32,408 bases of DNA from an uncultured Lachnospiraceae bacterium (GTDB lineage Bacteria; Bacillota; Clostridia; Lachnospirales; Lachnospiraceae), in contig CAKRNX010000008.1 of NCBI GenBank assembly GCA_934371475.1, forward strand, positions 1-32,408. Direction: 5' to 3'. Both the position numbers and the translations under genes were made by a program. Positions 15,298 through 24,565 of the stretch are shown here, one piece after another. How positions within the stretch are numbered: the stretch's first letter is position 1; every line of letters starts with the position of its first letter. The notes under the pieces were generated by a model, which saw only the letters and a program-made list of their open reading frames with translations, made no database searches and was not told the origin of the DNA.

Positions 15298-15338
15298 AAA
15301 TAGTGTGAACACAGTTTTTCTGTTTCTTCACACTATTT
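15298..15338. terminator. Bidirectional terminator between yqeY and the transglutaminase-like gene
   Basis: A 12-bp perfect stem, AAATAGTGTGAA (15298-15309) with TTCACACTATTT (15327-15338). On the minus strand it continues into TTTTTGTTTTATTT, giving a strong terminator for the gene ending at 15450. On the plus strand the T-tract is shorter. Confidence 0.8.
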
Positions 15339-15449
15339 ACATGATATTTTAAGGCATATCTGAAAAACGTTTCATGAATCGCAGGTTTCGGCTTTCGGAA
15401 GATTTCGCCTGAATAAAGCAAATCCGTGAATATCTCATCATTCTTTCTC

Positions 15450-18035
15450 TTATTTTTTTATTTTCACTTTCTTTTTGCTGCTCCAGCCACTGTAATATTT
15501 TTTTCCATCCACCGTCTTATAGCTGCGGATCCGCACATAATATGTTTTCCCTTTTTTCAGGTTTGTGATCGTTTTTGCCGCACTTCCGGCTCCGGCCTTT
15601 ACTTTTTTGGCATTTTTAAAACTGCTGCTCGTGGAATACTGGATCTGATACGCCCCGGCGCCCGATGCCTTCTTCCATGAAACCGTCATTTTCCCGCGCG
15701 CGGAAGATACCGCCCTGGACAGAGTCGGCTTTTGGGGCAGAATGCGGAAATATACCTTATAACTTCCTTTGTAGGAACCTTTTCCTTTTACTGTGATTAC
15801 AGCGGTTCCCACGTTTTTATTTTTGCTGTAGGTCAGGGTATAATCTGTGTTCTTTTTCAGTTTCACGGTGCCGTTTCTGACGGTCAGCGCCGGCGTCTTT
15901 GCCTTGCCGCTGTATGTCTGGTCCTCAGGCTGGCTGAAGCTGAGTTTACTGACCGATTTTTTTACGATCTTAAAAGAAATACTTCTGCTTCCGCTGTATT
16001 TTCCGATGCCTGTGATTGTCAGCCCGGCTGTGCCCACTTCTTTGTTGTTCCGTCCGGAAACCGTATAATCTGTCCCCTTTTTCAATACATTGCTGCCAAA
16101 TTTCACCGTCAGCGAAGGAATGATCGCCTTCCCCGCATATGCCTGGTCTGGCACCGCCGCGACTGACGTATGCGCGATGGTATCTCCGTTTCCGCAGTGA
16201 ATACAGACTCCGTTTTTATAGGAATGTCCCAGTGCGGGAAGATTTCGGCTGTAACTGTAGCCGCACAGCTCACAGGTATAAGTCTCAGAGCCTGCTTCCG
16301 TACACGTCGGTTCCATCCGCTCTACGCTGTACTGATGAGCATCCGGATCTTCCGGTCCGATAGTGGAATGGCTCGTAATCCCGCAGATTGTACAGGTATA
16401 TTCTGTATAGGCTCCCTGTACACAGGTAGCTTCCACATCTTCTGTTTTTTCAAAATTGTGGCGTCCCACGCTGCAGCAGACCAGACTCTCCGTCTCCAGA
16501 AAAGGATAGACAAAAATCTCGGATGCTCCGGCCTCAGAGCCTCCGAAATTCCCGGAGGCGATCCGGTTTGTGAACGTATTTCCCACCAGAAAATACCGGT
16601 ATGAAACCGTGCCGGCCGAATCATCCCACGTTACATCCGTCAGATACCACTTTCCGTTAACCTGCACACCGTTCCACATATGCCCCTCAGTCTTTCCGTT
16701 CTGCACCACAGTTCCGCCGATGCATACACAGGGGATCCCCATCCGGTCGCACAGTACCTTAAACGCCTTGGCATATCCTTCACAGACTACGCCGCTGCCC
16801 ACTTGATCCGGCAGAAAAGCCGGCGCGGAACAGAATATCCGGTAATCCTTTGCTGCAATATACGAAGCATAAGAATCGTAATCATAAAATAATGTATTGC
16901 ACAGATAATCATGAGCCGCCTGCAGAAGTTCTTTTTCATCGATCTTTCCATCCTGATCAAGATCTGCTCCCGCCGCAATCTGATTTACTGTCTGCGTGAC
17001 CGCCCGGCTGTAGGCTCCCGTCAGGAGCTCTGCCCCGTCAAAAGCTACACCCGGCGTATATTTCAGCTGTGCCACATAGCCTGTCCATTTGCCTGTTGCC
17101 TTATCATACCTCTTTCCGGGCGCCCATGTATAACTGCCGCCCCGGAACCAGAAAATCTCCGGATGATCATAGGCAAATGCATCTACCGAAGACTGCATGG
17201 CGTAGCGCACTTCATTCTTAAATGTCTGATATCCTGCTGAATCGCGGTCAAGCTGATATGTCTTTCCGCCATCACCGGAAATCACTTCGGCATCAAATAC
17301 CACAGGCGAAGTATCTGCTGTAAAATTCAGCTCCATCGTACCGGTCTTGCCGGCTGTCACATAATAGCTTACCCGGCTGTTATACAGCTGTCTCGAAGCC
17401 CCTGTCAGCTGATTGCCGAATGAGCCGTCGTACTGCGCCAGATCCAGCAGCATCAGACCTGCTTTTTCCGCCGAGTCTGCCCGTACTACTGTCGGATCAT
17501 TCAGCGTCTCTGTCTCTTCCGGCTCTGCGCCTGCCTCCGGATTCTCAGGATCCGCTACTTCCTCAAACAGCCCCTCCGTTTCCGTCTCCGTTTCTTCTGT
17601 CAGAAATCCCTCCTCCGTTTCCGTCTCCTTGTTCTCTTCGCCAGAAACTTCTGCATACTCTGTCTCTTCGTCTGAAATATCTACTGCTCCGGAAAGATCA
17701 TTTCCGGCAGACGCATCTGCCGCAATCATATTTTCCGGACAGGAAACGTCCTCATCCTCAATCAGGGAACCGCTGTCTCCGCTCTCTTCATTCCAGACCT
17801 CAATTTCAGATCCCCCATTCTGTGACACTTCAATCACACCGGGCTCTTCCAGCAGACTGTCTGCGCCTGCAGATCCTGTGTCCGTACTTTGATCTATATT
17901 TTCATTGTCTTCCTGTTCTGTACTGTTTTCCGCTGCCAGAGATACCTGCTGTATCGCCGGATTCCCCGCCAGTGCCAGGCACAGCAGCCAGCAGATCAGA
18001 TGCTTAACGCGTGTTTGATAAAACTTCAGCTTCAT
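15450..18035 (-). CDS. Exported transglutaminase-like protein with Ig-like and Fn3 domains
   Basis: 861 residues from the ATG at 18035; the frame continues upstream, but only through the repeat copy. Order: signal peptide (about 1-35), a Glu/Thr-rich acidic linker (36-185), a region with YYVTAGKTGTMELNF, and a transglutaminase-like core with GVVCEGYAKAF (Cys about 418), EGHMWNGV (His about 452) and YLTDVTWDD (Asp about 467) as the triad. An EF-hand-type loop DLDQDGKIDEKE lies at about 358-369. Then come three CxxCG motifs (TCTICG, TCELCG, VCIHCG), two Ig-like YxGKA repeats and a C-terminal Fn3-like domain ending in Lys-rich sequence. It may process or crosslink cell-surface proteins or peptidoglycan peptides (inference). 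No LPXTG motif is seen. The ribosome binding site is weak: AAAGGA about 14 bases away. Confidence 0.82.
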   Translation of the reverse strand: MKLKFYQTRVKHLICWLLCLALAGNPAIQQVSLAAENSTEQEDNENIDQSTDTGSAGADSLLEEPGVIEVSQNGGSEIEVWNEESGDSGSLIEDEDVSCPENMIAADASAGNDLSGAVDISDEETEYAEVSGEENKETETEEGFLTEETETETEGLFEEVADPENPEAGAEPEETETLNDPTVVRADSAEKAGLMLLDLAQYDGSFGNQLTGASRQLYNSRVSYYVTAGKTGTMELNFTADTSPVVFDAEVISGDGGKTYQLDRDSAGYQTFKNEVRYAMQSSVDAFAYDHPEIFWFRGGSYTWAPGKRYDKATGKWTGYVAQLKYTPGVAFDGAELLTGAYSRAVTQTVNQIAAGADLDQDGKIDEKELLQAAHDYLCNTLFYDYDSYASYIAAKDYRIFCSAPAFLPDQVGSGVVCEGYAKAFKVLCDRMGIPCVCIGGTVVQNGKTEGHMWNGVQVNGKWYLTDVTWDDSAGTVSYRYFLVGNTFTNRIASGNFGGSEAGASEIFVYPFLETESLVCCSVGRHNFEKTEDVEATCVQGAYTEYTCTICGITSHSTIGPEDPDAHQYSVERMEPTCTEAGSETYTCELCGYSYSRNLPALGHSYKNGVCIHCGNGDTIAHTSVAAVPDQAYAGKAIIPSLTVKFGSNVLKKGTDYTVSGRNNKEVGTAGLTITGIGKYSGSRSISFKIVKKSVSKLSFSQPEDQTYSGKAKTPALTVRNGTVKLKKNTDYTLTYSKNKNVGTAVITVKGKGSYKGSYKVYFRILPQKPTLSRAVSSARGKMTVSWKKASGAGAYQIQYSTSSSFKNAKKVKAGAGSAAKTITNLKKGKTYYVRIRSYKTVDGKKYYSGWSSKKKVKIKK

Positions 18036-18070
18036 TTGATTTTCACATTTCCTTTCTATACCTGTACTCT

Positions 18071-18191
18071 GCGAGCTGCGCACCTCTGCAATCCAGCCGG
18101 AGGCTATATCAGATGGGGATTGATGTCCATCACTGATACTGATTTGTTCCCTGCCGCCTGTGGAGGTCGGAGTCATCTCCCATCTGATATA
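18071..18191 (-). repeat. Dispersed repeat copy B with 13-bp terminal inverted repeats
   Basis: TATATCAGATGGG (18105-18117) and its exact complement CCCATCTGATATA (18179-18191) enclose 61 bases. These include GGCAGGGA and the 17-base word shared with copy A. To the left it continues into GCCTCCGGCTGGATTGCAGAGGTGCGCAG (minus strand), shared with 21306-21334. It lies between the terminator at 18192-18221 and the transglutaminase-like gene, in that gene's leader. Confidence 0.75.
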
Positions 18192-18221
18192 CAAAAAGAC
18201 GCCGCGGCCTCTGCCGCAGCG
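18192..18221 (-). terminator. Intrinsic terminator of the NlpC/P60 gene
   Basis: Stem CGC(T)GCGGC / GCCGC(G)GCG (18200-18208 with 18213-18221, 4-base loop), followed on the minus strand by TCTTTTTG. Confidence 0.88.
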
Positions 18222-18233
18222 CTTCCGTAACTC

Positions 18234-20402
18234 TTATGACCAGTACCGTACGATCCGTAGAGGTGTCTGATAATTATATGGCGAAATTTTGATGCCGCCC
18301 GCCGGATAAGGCTGGGAATTGCTGGCATGTACAATCTGCCCGTTTCCGATGTAGATACCCACATGGCTGGCGTAATTGGATGATCCATAGAAAACCAGGT
18401 CCCCCGGCAGCATATCGCTGACGCTCACAGTCACAGCTGTTTTATAGCCTGCCTTGATGTAGGTAGCATTCGGTCCCTTCATCTGATCGTCCGCCACACG
18501 CAGCAGTTTGATATTGTAGTTGGCAAATACAGTCTGCACAAATCCGGAACAGTCTGCTCCGTTCGTCAGGCTGACTCCGCCGTATACATAGGGATTTCCC
18601 ACATATTTGACGGCAAACTTGGCCAGTCGGGATCCCACGGTATTTCCGGAAATATTGATGGTTCGCTCTGCAGTCACCACTCCGTCCGATCCAATCGTAT
18701 ATTCCTTATCGCTTATAGCCAGAACCAATCCTGTCGCCAGAATGCCTGTCGGATAGAAATAATACTTTTTACTGCTGATTACCTGAAGCCCTGTCAGAGC
18801 CGCGCCGTCCTCTGTACTGAAATAATACTTGCTGCCGCTGACGGTCTGCCAGCCGGTCATCTGCTTTCCATTGGAGTCATAGCAGTATTTTTTGCCGTTG
18901 ATCGTCTGAAGTCCTACGGTAAGCTGCCGGTCTGTGCGGGCGCCGTCCGCTCCCACATAATACTTGCCAACCCACTTGCTCACAGCCATCTTACCGTTGT
19001 TTTCAAAATAATAATATTTTGACTTGTATTTGACCCATTTGGATGCGGCCGCAGCGCCGTCGCTTCCAAAATAGTACGTACTGCCGCCGATCTTGGTCAT
19101 CACACTCTTGGACATCCGCCCATTCGTCATATTGAAATAATAAATCTTGCCGCTGATGGTCTTCAGACCGCGGTACAGCGCGCAGTCGGCTCCGGCATAA
19201 TATTTGTTGCTTCCCTTTGTAAACCATTTGTTTACAAAAAGATATCCTTTGGTAGAATGTGCATAGTACAGATCGCTGCCGTACTTGATCCAGCCTTTCA
19301 GCAGCTCACCTCCGTTTTTGCGGCTGAAATAGTAATATTTGCTGCCGATCTTCGTTACGCCTGCAGCTCTCGCGCCCTTGGATCCCACGTAATACTTGCC
19401 GTTAATCCAGCTGTTGACCTGCTTGACGCCGTTTTTATCCATGTAGTAATAACTTTTGCCCTTCTTCACCCAACCGGTCTTTTTCTCGCCGGTCTTTGAA
19501 TCAAAGCAGTATCTTTTCCCGTTGATGGTAAGCCATCCGGTAGCCATGGCTCCTGAACTTTTCAGATACTTTTTGCCCATCCACTTGGATGTCTGTATGA
19601 TGCCTTTTTTATCTGCATAGTAGGTATAATTACCAACCTTGAACCATCCGTACTGCAGTGCGCCGGTGCTGCTATTCAGATAATATTTTTTCCCTGATAC
19701 AGTCAGCCAGCCATATACTTTCTGGCTGTTTCTGTCATAATAGCATGTACGCCCGTTGTCCGTCACCCAGCCGACATTGTTGCGCACACCGGTATATCTG
19801 CCGTCCGCTCCGACCCATTTGCCCTCGATCCACTGATTAACGGCCATCACACCGTTATCATCGAAATAATAATTGCTGATCCACTCTCCGTGCGCCAGCA
19901 CACCCGTGGACTTGTTGGCATAGTAAACCTTTCCGCCTGCAGTCCTAATAAATCCATACTGTCTGACACCGGACTCATTAAAATAATACAGCTTGTTCTT
20001 GATCTTCTGCACCCCGGTCTGCATGACGCCTTTTCTGAAATAATATTTGAGGGAAAGCTCTCCGGATTTGACAGTCAGCCAGCCGTTTTTGCGTGCCCCG
20101 TTCGCGCTGAAATAATATGTCTTGTTATTGATCGTCTGCCAGCCCACACGCATTTTGCCGTTCGTGCCGAAGTAATAATATTTGCCGTTAATCTTCTGCC
20201 AGCCCGTCTGCATAATACCAGCGGATGAAAAATAATATTTGACATTCTTAATCGTATGCCAGCCGGTATAATATCCCGGTGCCTTTGTCGTTGTATACAT
20301 CTTGCCCTGGGCGGTAGTTTTCCATGCAGCCTGCGCCTGCAGCGACAGCACTGCGCATAGAATGAAGCAGAAAAGCGACCAGACGGCTAACTTTTTTCTC
20401 AT
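18234..20402 (-). CDS. Exported NlpC/P60 endopeptidase with about 26 cell-wall-binding repeats
   Basis: 722 residues from MRKKLAVWS; the start at 20402 has AAGGGA 7 bases upstream, and the 24 extra codons of the open frame are rejected. Order: signal peptide ending at AQA|AW, then about 26 consecutive CW_binding_1/choline-binding-type repeats of 17-23 residues (GWxxINGKxYYFxxxGxMxT), some short (WxxGKYYVGxxGA), to about residue 570. The C-terminal NlpC/P60 domain follows: GNPYVYGG, GADCSGF (catalytic Cys), SHVGIYIG (His), IVHASN (third residue). It likely hydrolyses peptidoglycan stem peptides at the cell surface. The repeat region may bind teichoic acid, glycan or choline. It has its own promoter and terminator. 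Confidence 0.92.
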   Translation of the reverse strand: MRKKLAVWSLFCFILCAVLSLQAQAAWKTTAQGKMYTTTKAPGYYTGWHTIKNVKYYFSSAGIMQTGWQKINGKYYYFGTNGKMRVGWQTINNKTYYFSANGARKNGWLTVKSGELSLKYYFRKGVMQTGVQKIKNKLYYFNESGVRQYGFIRTAGGKVYYANKSTGVLAHGEWISNYYFDDNGVMAVNQWIEGKWVGADGRYTGVRNNVGWVTDNGRTCYYDRNSQKVYGWLTVSGKKYYLNSSTGALQYGWFKVGNYTYYADKKGIIQTSKWMGKKYLKSSGAMATGWLTINGKRYCFDSKTGEKKTGWVKKGKSYYYMDKNGVKQVNSWINGKYYVGSKGARAAGVTKIGSKYYYFSRKNGGELLKGWIKYGSDLYYAHSTKGYLFVNKWFTKGSNKYYAGADCALYRGLKTISGKIYYFNMTNGRMSKSVMTKIGGSTYYFGSDGAAAASKWVKYKSKYYYFENNGKMAVSKWVGKYYVGADGARTDRQLTVGLQTINGKKYCYDSNGKQMTGWQTVSGSKYYFSTEDGAALTGLQVISSKKYYFYPTGILATGLVLAISDKEYTIGSDGVVTAERTINISGNTVGSRLAKFAVKYVGNPYVYGGVSLTNGADCSGFVQTVFANYNIKLLRVADDQMKGPNATYIKAGYKTAVTVSVSDMLPGDLVFYGSSNYASHVGIYIGNGQIVHASNSQPYPAGGIKISPYNYQTPLRIVRYWS

Positions 20403-20499
20403 ATTTCTTTCCCTTTCTTTATTTACGTGAACAATCCATCCGTCAGCCATAATTGTGCAGTTCAGAAGAAACATTACAATTTTGTTAAATCTTATTAAA

Positions 20500-20528
20500 A
20501 TTCTACTAAACTATCTTAATATTGTCAA
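20500..20528 (-). promoter_or_regulatory. Promoter of the NlpC/P60 gene
   Basis: Minus-strand perfect -35 TTGACA (20523-20528), 17-base spacer, -10 TAGAAT (20500-20505). It starts only about 20 bases after the V-ATPase terminator stem. Confidence 0.82.
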
Positions 20529-20539
20529 TATCTACCAGA

Positions 20540-20600
20540 GCAAAATTCAAGAATGCCCCGGTATTTCTGCGTTCCTCTGCAATCATACCGGGGCATTCTC
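20540..20600 (-). terminator. Terminator of the V-ATPase operon, made of a dispersed-repeat copy
   Basis: A 15-bp perfect stem, AGAATGCCCCGGTAT (20550-20564) with ATACCGGGGCATTCT (20585-20599), then TTGAATTTTG on the minus strand. Loop and right arm read ATTGCAGAGGAACGCAGAAATACCGG...CATTCTTGAA, joining two modules of the repeat family at 21320-21400. It lies 20 bases after the subunit D stop. Confidence 0.72.
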
Positions 20601-20619
20601 TAAATCATCTGTTTCACTT

Positions 20620-21243
20620 TTATTTTTTACCGCTGTGCATCCGTTTAATTACCTTCAGCCTCGTAAACTCTTCACGCTCTTTTTCTTCCAGCGCATCTGT
20701 GATGCTCTTTGTCAGCCCTTCGTACATGGGAATGGTAATGTTTTTCAGCGCGTTGGCTCTCTTCTGCGTCTTGCTGATACCGGAAGCCAGACGGTACGCG
20801 GAGTTCTCAATAGAGGACAGACGAATCGTCAGATCCTTCACTTTCTCGAATGCGGCCCGGGCTTCATCCAGCGACTGCCTTGTGGAATAAAAAGAATACG
20901 TCGGTGTCATGGGCTTTTTGTCGTACTCCACCAATGGGATCTCCGTTCCCATGATACTCCGCGTCTTGATCCGCAGACTCTCCTCCACAGGAACCGAGTA
21001 GGAGATCTCCTCCACATGACTGATGCCCATCTCAATATTGGCCTTCTGCAATGCCGCATACGCCGCGCGGAATGTCTGATCGATCTGTGACTGAATTTCC
21101 GAAGCCAGGCTGATCAGCCCCATCAGTTCCCGGATCAGGATATTCCTCTTTTTGTCCATCAGTTCATATCCCTGCCTGGCCAGCTGCAGTGAATTTTTGG
21201 CAGCGATCAGATTTCCCTTCGTGGGAAATGACTTTGTATCCAT
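20620..21243 (-). CDS. ntpD: V-type ATPase subunit D (central rotor shaft)
   Basis: A 207-residue coiled-coil protein starting MDTKSFPTKGNLIAAKNSLQLARQGYELMDKKRNIL, the family signature. It forms the rotating central stalk inside the A3B3 head. It is helical throughout, with a basic C-terminus. GAGAGGTG precedes the ATG. It is the last gene of the operon, separated from the B gene by 165 bases that hold dispersed repeat copy C, which is unusual because other gaps in the operon are mostly below 60 bases. Confidence 0.93.
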   Translation of the reverse strand: MDTKSFPTKGNLIAAKNSLQLARQGYELMDKKRNILIRELMGLISLASEIQSQIDQTFRAAYAALQKANIEMGISHVEEISYSVPVEESLRIKTRSIMGTEIPLVEYDKKPMTPTYSFYSTRQSLDEARAAFEKVKDLTIRLSSIENSAYRLASGISKTQKRANALKNITIPMYEGLTKSITDALEEKEREEFTRLKVIKRMHSGKK

Positions 21244-21274
21244 CTATGTTCACCTCTCTCCACTGCCCGTACAC

Positions 21275-21400
21275 CAGATGGGAAAGTCACTCCCCCATCT
21301 GATATAGCCTTCGGCAGTATTGCAGAGGTGCGCAGAAGAAATATGTCATGCAGATGCATGACGCGCACCTCGCAGCAAGAATGCCGGGGGCATTCTTGAA
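21275..21400. repeat. Dispersed repeat copy C, inside the V-ATPase operon
   Basis: The most complete copy. Hairpins: CAGATGGG/CCCATCTG (21275-21282 with 21294-21301); GAGGTGCGC/GCGCACCTC (21325-21333 with 21363-21371) enclosing GTCATGC/GCATGAC (21345-21351 with 21356-21362); and CAAGAATGCC/GGCATTCTTG (21376-21385 with 21389-21398, GGG loop). Shared words include CATCTGATATAG, ATTGCAGAGGTGCGCAG and GCAGCAAGAATGCC. Confidence 0.8.
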
Positions 21401-21408
21401 TGTTCATT

Positions 21409-22785
21409 TCAGGTCTCATGATAATATTTATCCAGCAGCTTGGTATCGACACGGTCCAGTTCTTTTTTCGGCAGCATGCCAAGCAATTCCCAGCCAAGAT
21501 CCAGTGTCTCCAGAATCGTACGGTTTTCTTCCTCACCCTGTCCGACAAATCGTTCCTCAAAGGCTTTGCCAAATTCCAGATATTTCTTGTCCAGAGGGGA
21601 AAGCTCATCTTCACCGATGACGGAAGCCAGCGCCCTGGCATCACCCACCGCCGCATAGCAGGAGAACAGCTGATTGGCCAGCGCCTGATGATCCTCTCTT
21701 GTGTAGCCTTCTCCGATGCCGTCCTTCATCAGACGGGACAAAGAAGGAAGCACGCTGATCGGCGGATACACACCGCTGCCGTTTAAGGAGCGGTCCAGCA
21801 CGATCTGTCCCTCTGTAATATATCCTGTCAGGTCAGGGATCGGGTGCGTGATGTCATCATTCGGCATCGTCAGGATCGGGATCTGTGTCACAGATCCGTT
21901 GACGCCTTTCACGATACCGGCCCTCTCATAGAGTGTTGCCAGCTCGCTGTAGAGATATCCGGGATAACCCTTTCTGGAAGGAATCTCACCCTTGGAAGAT
22001 GATACCTCGCGCATCGCTTCCGCATAGCTTGTCATATCCGTCAGCACTACCAGAATGTGCATATTTTTTTCAAATGCCAGATACTCCGCCGCTGTCAGCG
22101 CCATCTTCGGCGTGATCAGACGCTCTGCCACCGGATCGTTTGCCAGGTTCAGGTACATGACTACGTGGTCGGATACCCCGCTTTCCTCAAAGGTACTGCG
22201 GAAATATTCCGCCACATCGTACTTGACACCCATAGCCGCAAACACGATTGCAAACTGCTCGTCCGAATCGTCTCCCAGAGACGCCTGTCTTACAATCTGC
22301 GCAGCCAGTCTGTCATGAGGCAGGCCGTTTCCGGAAAAGATCGGCAGCTTCTGCCCGCGGATCAGCGTCGTCAGACCGTCAATTGCGGAAATACCGGTGC
22401 GGATGTAGTTTCTCGGATATTCACGGGACACCGGATTAAGCGGCAAACCGTTGATATCTCGCTTTGTCTCCGCCCGTACAGGGCCAAGATTGTCAATAGG
22501 ACGGCCGATGCCGTTAAATGTTCTGCCCAGAATATCCTTTGAGAGCGCGGTCTCCATAGGATGACCGGTCAGTCTTGTCGCTGTATTTTTCAGAGACATG
22601 TTCTCCGTACTCTCAAATACCTGAATAATTGCCTTGTCTTCATAAATCTCAATAATGCGGCCCAGCTTTTTTTCTTTTCCGGCCACGGTGATTTCCACGA
22701 TCTCATCATAGAAAGCGTCTTTCACGCCTTCCAGGATGACCAGAGGGCCGTTGATCTGGCTGAGTCCCAAATATTCTATTGCCAT
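21409..22785 (-). CDS. ntpB: V-type ATPase subunit B (non-catalytic head subunit)
   Basis: A 458-residue protein starting [21 protein letters not shown]. The phosphate-loop position is replaced by [16 protein letters not shown], as in regulatory B subunits. Downstream motifs include [42 protein letters not shown]. It forms the A3B3 hexamer with subunit A. AAGGAGGG precedes the ATG and it starts 13 bases after the A-gene stop. Confidence 0.97.
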   Translation of the reverse strand: MAIEYLGLSQINGPLVILEGVKDAFYDEIVEITVAGKEKKLGRIIEIYEDKAIIQVFESTENMSLKNTATRLTGHPMETALSKDILGRTFNGIGRPIDNLGPVRAETKRDINGLPLNPVSREYPRNYIRTGISAIDGLTTLIRGQKLPIFSGNGLPHDRLAAQIVRQASLGDDSDEQFAIVFAAMGVKYDVAEYFRSTFEESGVSDHVVMYLNLANDPVAERLITPKMALTAAEYLAFEKNMHILVVLTDMTSYAEAMREVSSSKGEIPSRKGYPGYLYSELATLYERAGIVKGVNGSVTQIPILTMPNDDITHPIPDLTGYITEGQIVLDRSLNGSGVYPPISVLPSLSRLMKDGIGEGYTREDHQALANQLFSCYAAVGDARALASVIGEDELSPLDKKYLEFGKAFEERFVGQGEEENRTILETLDLGWELLGMLPKKELDRVDTKLLDKYYHET

Positions 22786-22798
22786 CGTTTCTCCCTCC

Positions 22799-24565
22799 TT
22801 AACCGTTCTTCTTCAGAACTTCCTCGTAAAATGCATCAATCGCCTCACGGTATTCGTTGAATTTGTCCAGGTCTTTATTCGGCACATCATATTTAATCGC
22901 GATGATCCTTTCGAAAATATCGCTCTGCTTCAGCACAGACATCGGCATGCCTTTAGCCACCAGATCTCTCGAACGGTCGTACAGATACAGGATAATATCC
23001 ATCATCAGAAACTGCTTCTTTAACGGTACGCACGTATCTTCCGCATGGAATGCATTCTGCTGCAGGAAGCCCAGACGGATCACTCTGGCAATCTCCAGCG
23101 TCAGCTTCTGATCATCCGGCAGCACGTCTGCACCGATCAGTTTGACAATCTCCATCAGACTGCTCTCCTGGTTCAGAATCGCCAGGATCCTCGCCCGTTC
23201 GTCCATGAAATGCTCATCCACATTTTTGTTATACCAGTCGCCCAGATCGGATGTATATTCACTGTAGCTGGTCAGCCAGTGAATTGCCGGGAAATGTCTG
23301 GCGTATGCCAGAGATTTGTCAAGCCCCCAGAAACAGCGGACAAAACGCTTCGTATTCTGTGTCACCGGTTCCGAGAAATCGCCGCCCTGCGGAGATACGG
23401 CTCCGATCATAGAGACAGATCCTTCCGTTCCGTTCAGGTTTTTCATCATGCCGGCACGCTCATAAAATGCAGACAGACGGGAAGCCAGATAAGCCGGGAA
23501 ACCTTCCTCGGCCGGCATCTCTTCCAGTCGTCCGGACAGCTCACGCAGCGCCTCGGCCCAACGGGAGGTGGAGTCCGCCATGATAGCCACATCATACCCC
23601 ATATCTCTGTAATATTCTGCCAGCGTCACGCCGGTATAGATCGAAGCCTCACGGGCAGCCACCGGCATGTTGGAAGTGTTGGCAATCAGCACAGTACGAT
23701 CCATCAGCGGATTGCCGCTCTTGGGGTCTACCAGCTGTGAAAACTCATCCAGTACCTGCGTCATCTCATTTCCACGCTCGCCGCATCCGATATATACAAT
23801 GATATCCGCATCAGACCATTTGGCAATCTGGTGCTGTGTCATCGTCTTTCCTGTACCAAATCCTCCCGGGATCGCCGCAGTTCCGCCCTTGGCAATGGGG
23901 AACATCGTATCCAGAATCCTCTGCCCGGTGACAAGCGGTTTGCGGCAGGAATACCTGCCCGCGGAAGGTCTCGGCACACGGATCGGCCAGTGCTGCGCCA
24001 GCTTGAGATCTTCTTCCGTGCCGTCCTCTTTCCGGATCGTCACAATCGTATCCTCAATCGTATATTCCCCGTCCGGTGCCGCAAAAATGACTTCACCTTT
24101 TACTTCCGGCGGTACCATGGATCTGTGTTCAATCGCCCTTGTCTCCTGCACCGTGGCAATCACGGTTCCTCCGGTAAGCACATCGCCTTTTTTTACCGTC
24201 ACATGTGTCGGCCATTTTTTTGTGACATCCAGAGCATTCACACTCAGACCTCTTGTGATATATTTGCCTGAACGAGCCGCAATCTCATTCAGCGGCCGCT
24301 CAATGCCGTCGAAAATATTGGTCAGGATACCGGGACCCAGCGTCACGGAAATCGGCGCTCCCGTGGACTCTGTCAGGTCTCCCGGGCGCAGGCCCGAGGT
24401 CTCCTCATACACCTGCACTGTGGTTGTATCCGTCGTCAGCGCGATAACCTCACCCACCAGACGTTCCTGTCCCACATACACCATCTCATGCATCTGAAAT
24501 CCAGTGTTCCCTTTTACATAGACCACCGGACCGTTGATGCCGTAAATGACTCCTGTTTTACTCAT
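22799..24565 (-). CDS. ntpA: V-type ATPase subunit A (catalytic)
   Basis: 588 residues from [19 protein letters not shown]; the open frame extends nine codons further, but GGGAGG lies 8 bases before the chosen ATG. The Walker A motif GGFGTGKT is at 234-241, followed by IGCGERGNE carrying the catalytic Glu. The A-type inserted domain (about 110-190) is present. It hydrolyses or makes ATP in the cytoplasmic head. Its start overlaps the end of the subunit E gene by 8 bases, indicating translational coupling. Confidence 0.97.
   Translation of the reverse strand: MSKTGVIYGINGPVVYVKGNTGFQMHEMVYVGQERLVGEVIALTTDTTTVQVYEETSGLRPGDLTESTGAPISVTLGPGILTNIFDGIERPLNEIAARSGKYITRGLSVNALDVTKKWPTHVTVKKGDVLTGGTVIATVQETRAIEHRSMVPPEVKGEVIFAAPDGEYTIEDTIVTIRKEDGTEEDLKLAQHWPIRVPRPSAGRYSCRKPLVTGQRILDTMFPIAKGGTAAIPGGFGTGKTMTQHQIAKWSDADIIVYIGCGERGNEMTQVLDEFSQLVDPKSGNPLMDRTVLIANTSNMPVAAREASIYTGVTLAEYYRDMGYDVAIMADSTSRWAEALRELSGRLEEMPAEEGFPAYLASRLSAFYERAGMMKNLNGTEGSVSMIGAVSPQGGDFSEPVTQNTKRFVRCFWGLDKSLAYARHFPAIHWLTSYSEYTSDLGDWYNKNVDEHFMDERARILAILNQESSLMEIVKLIGADVLPDDQKLTLEIARVIRLGFLQQNAFHAEDTCVPLKKQFLMMDIILYLYDRSRDLVAKGMPMSVLKQSDIFERIIAIKYDVPNKDLDKFNEYREAIDAFYEEVLKKNG

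Noticed and set aside
18036..18194. Upstream extension of the transglutaminase-like gene
   Set aside because: The extra 53 codons run through the non-coding repeat copy B and would bury the signal peptide.
18700..20270. Regularly spaced repeated DNA words that could suggest a CRISPR or tandem-repeat array
   Set aside because: They encode the roughly 20-residue cell-wall-binding repeats of the NlpC/P60 protein; the DNA repeats are degenerate and in frame.
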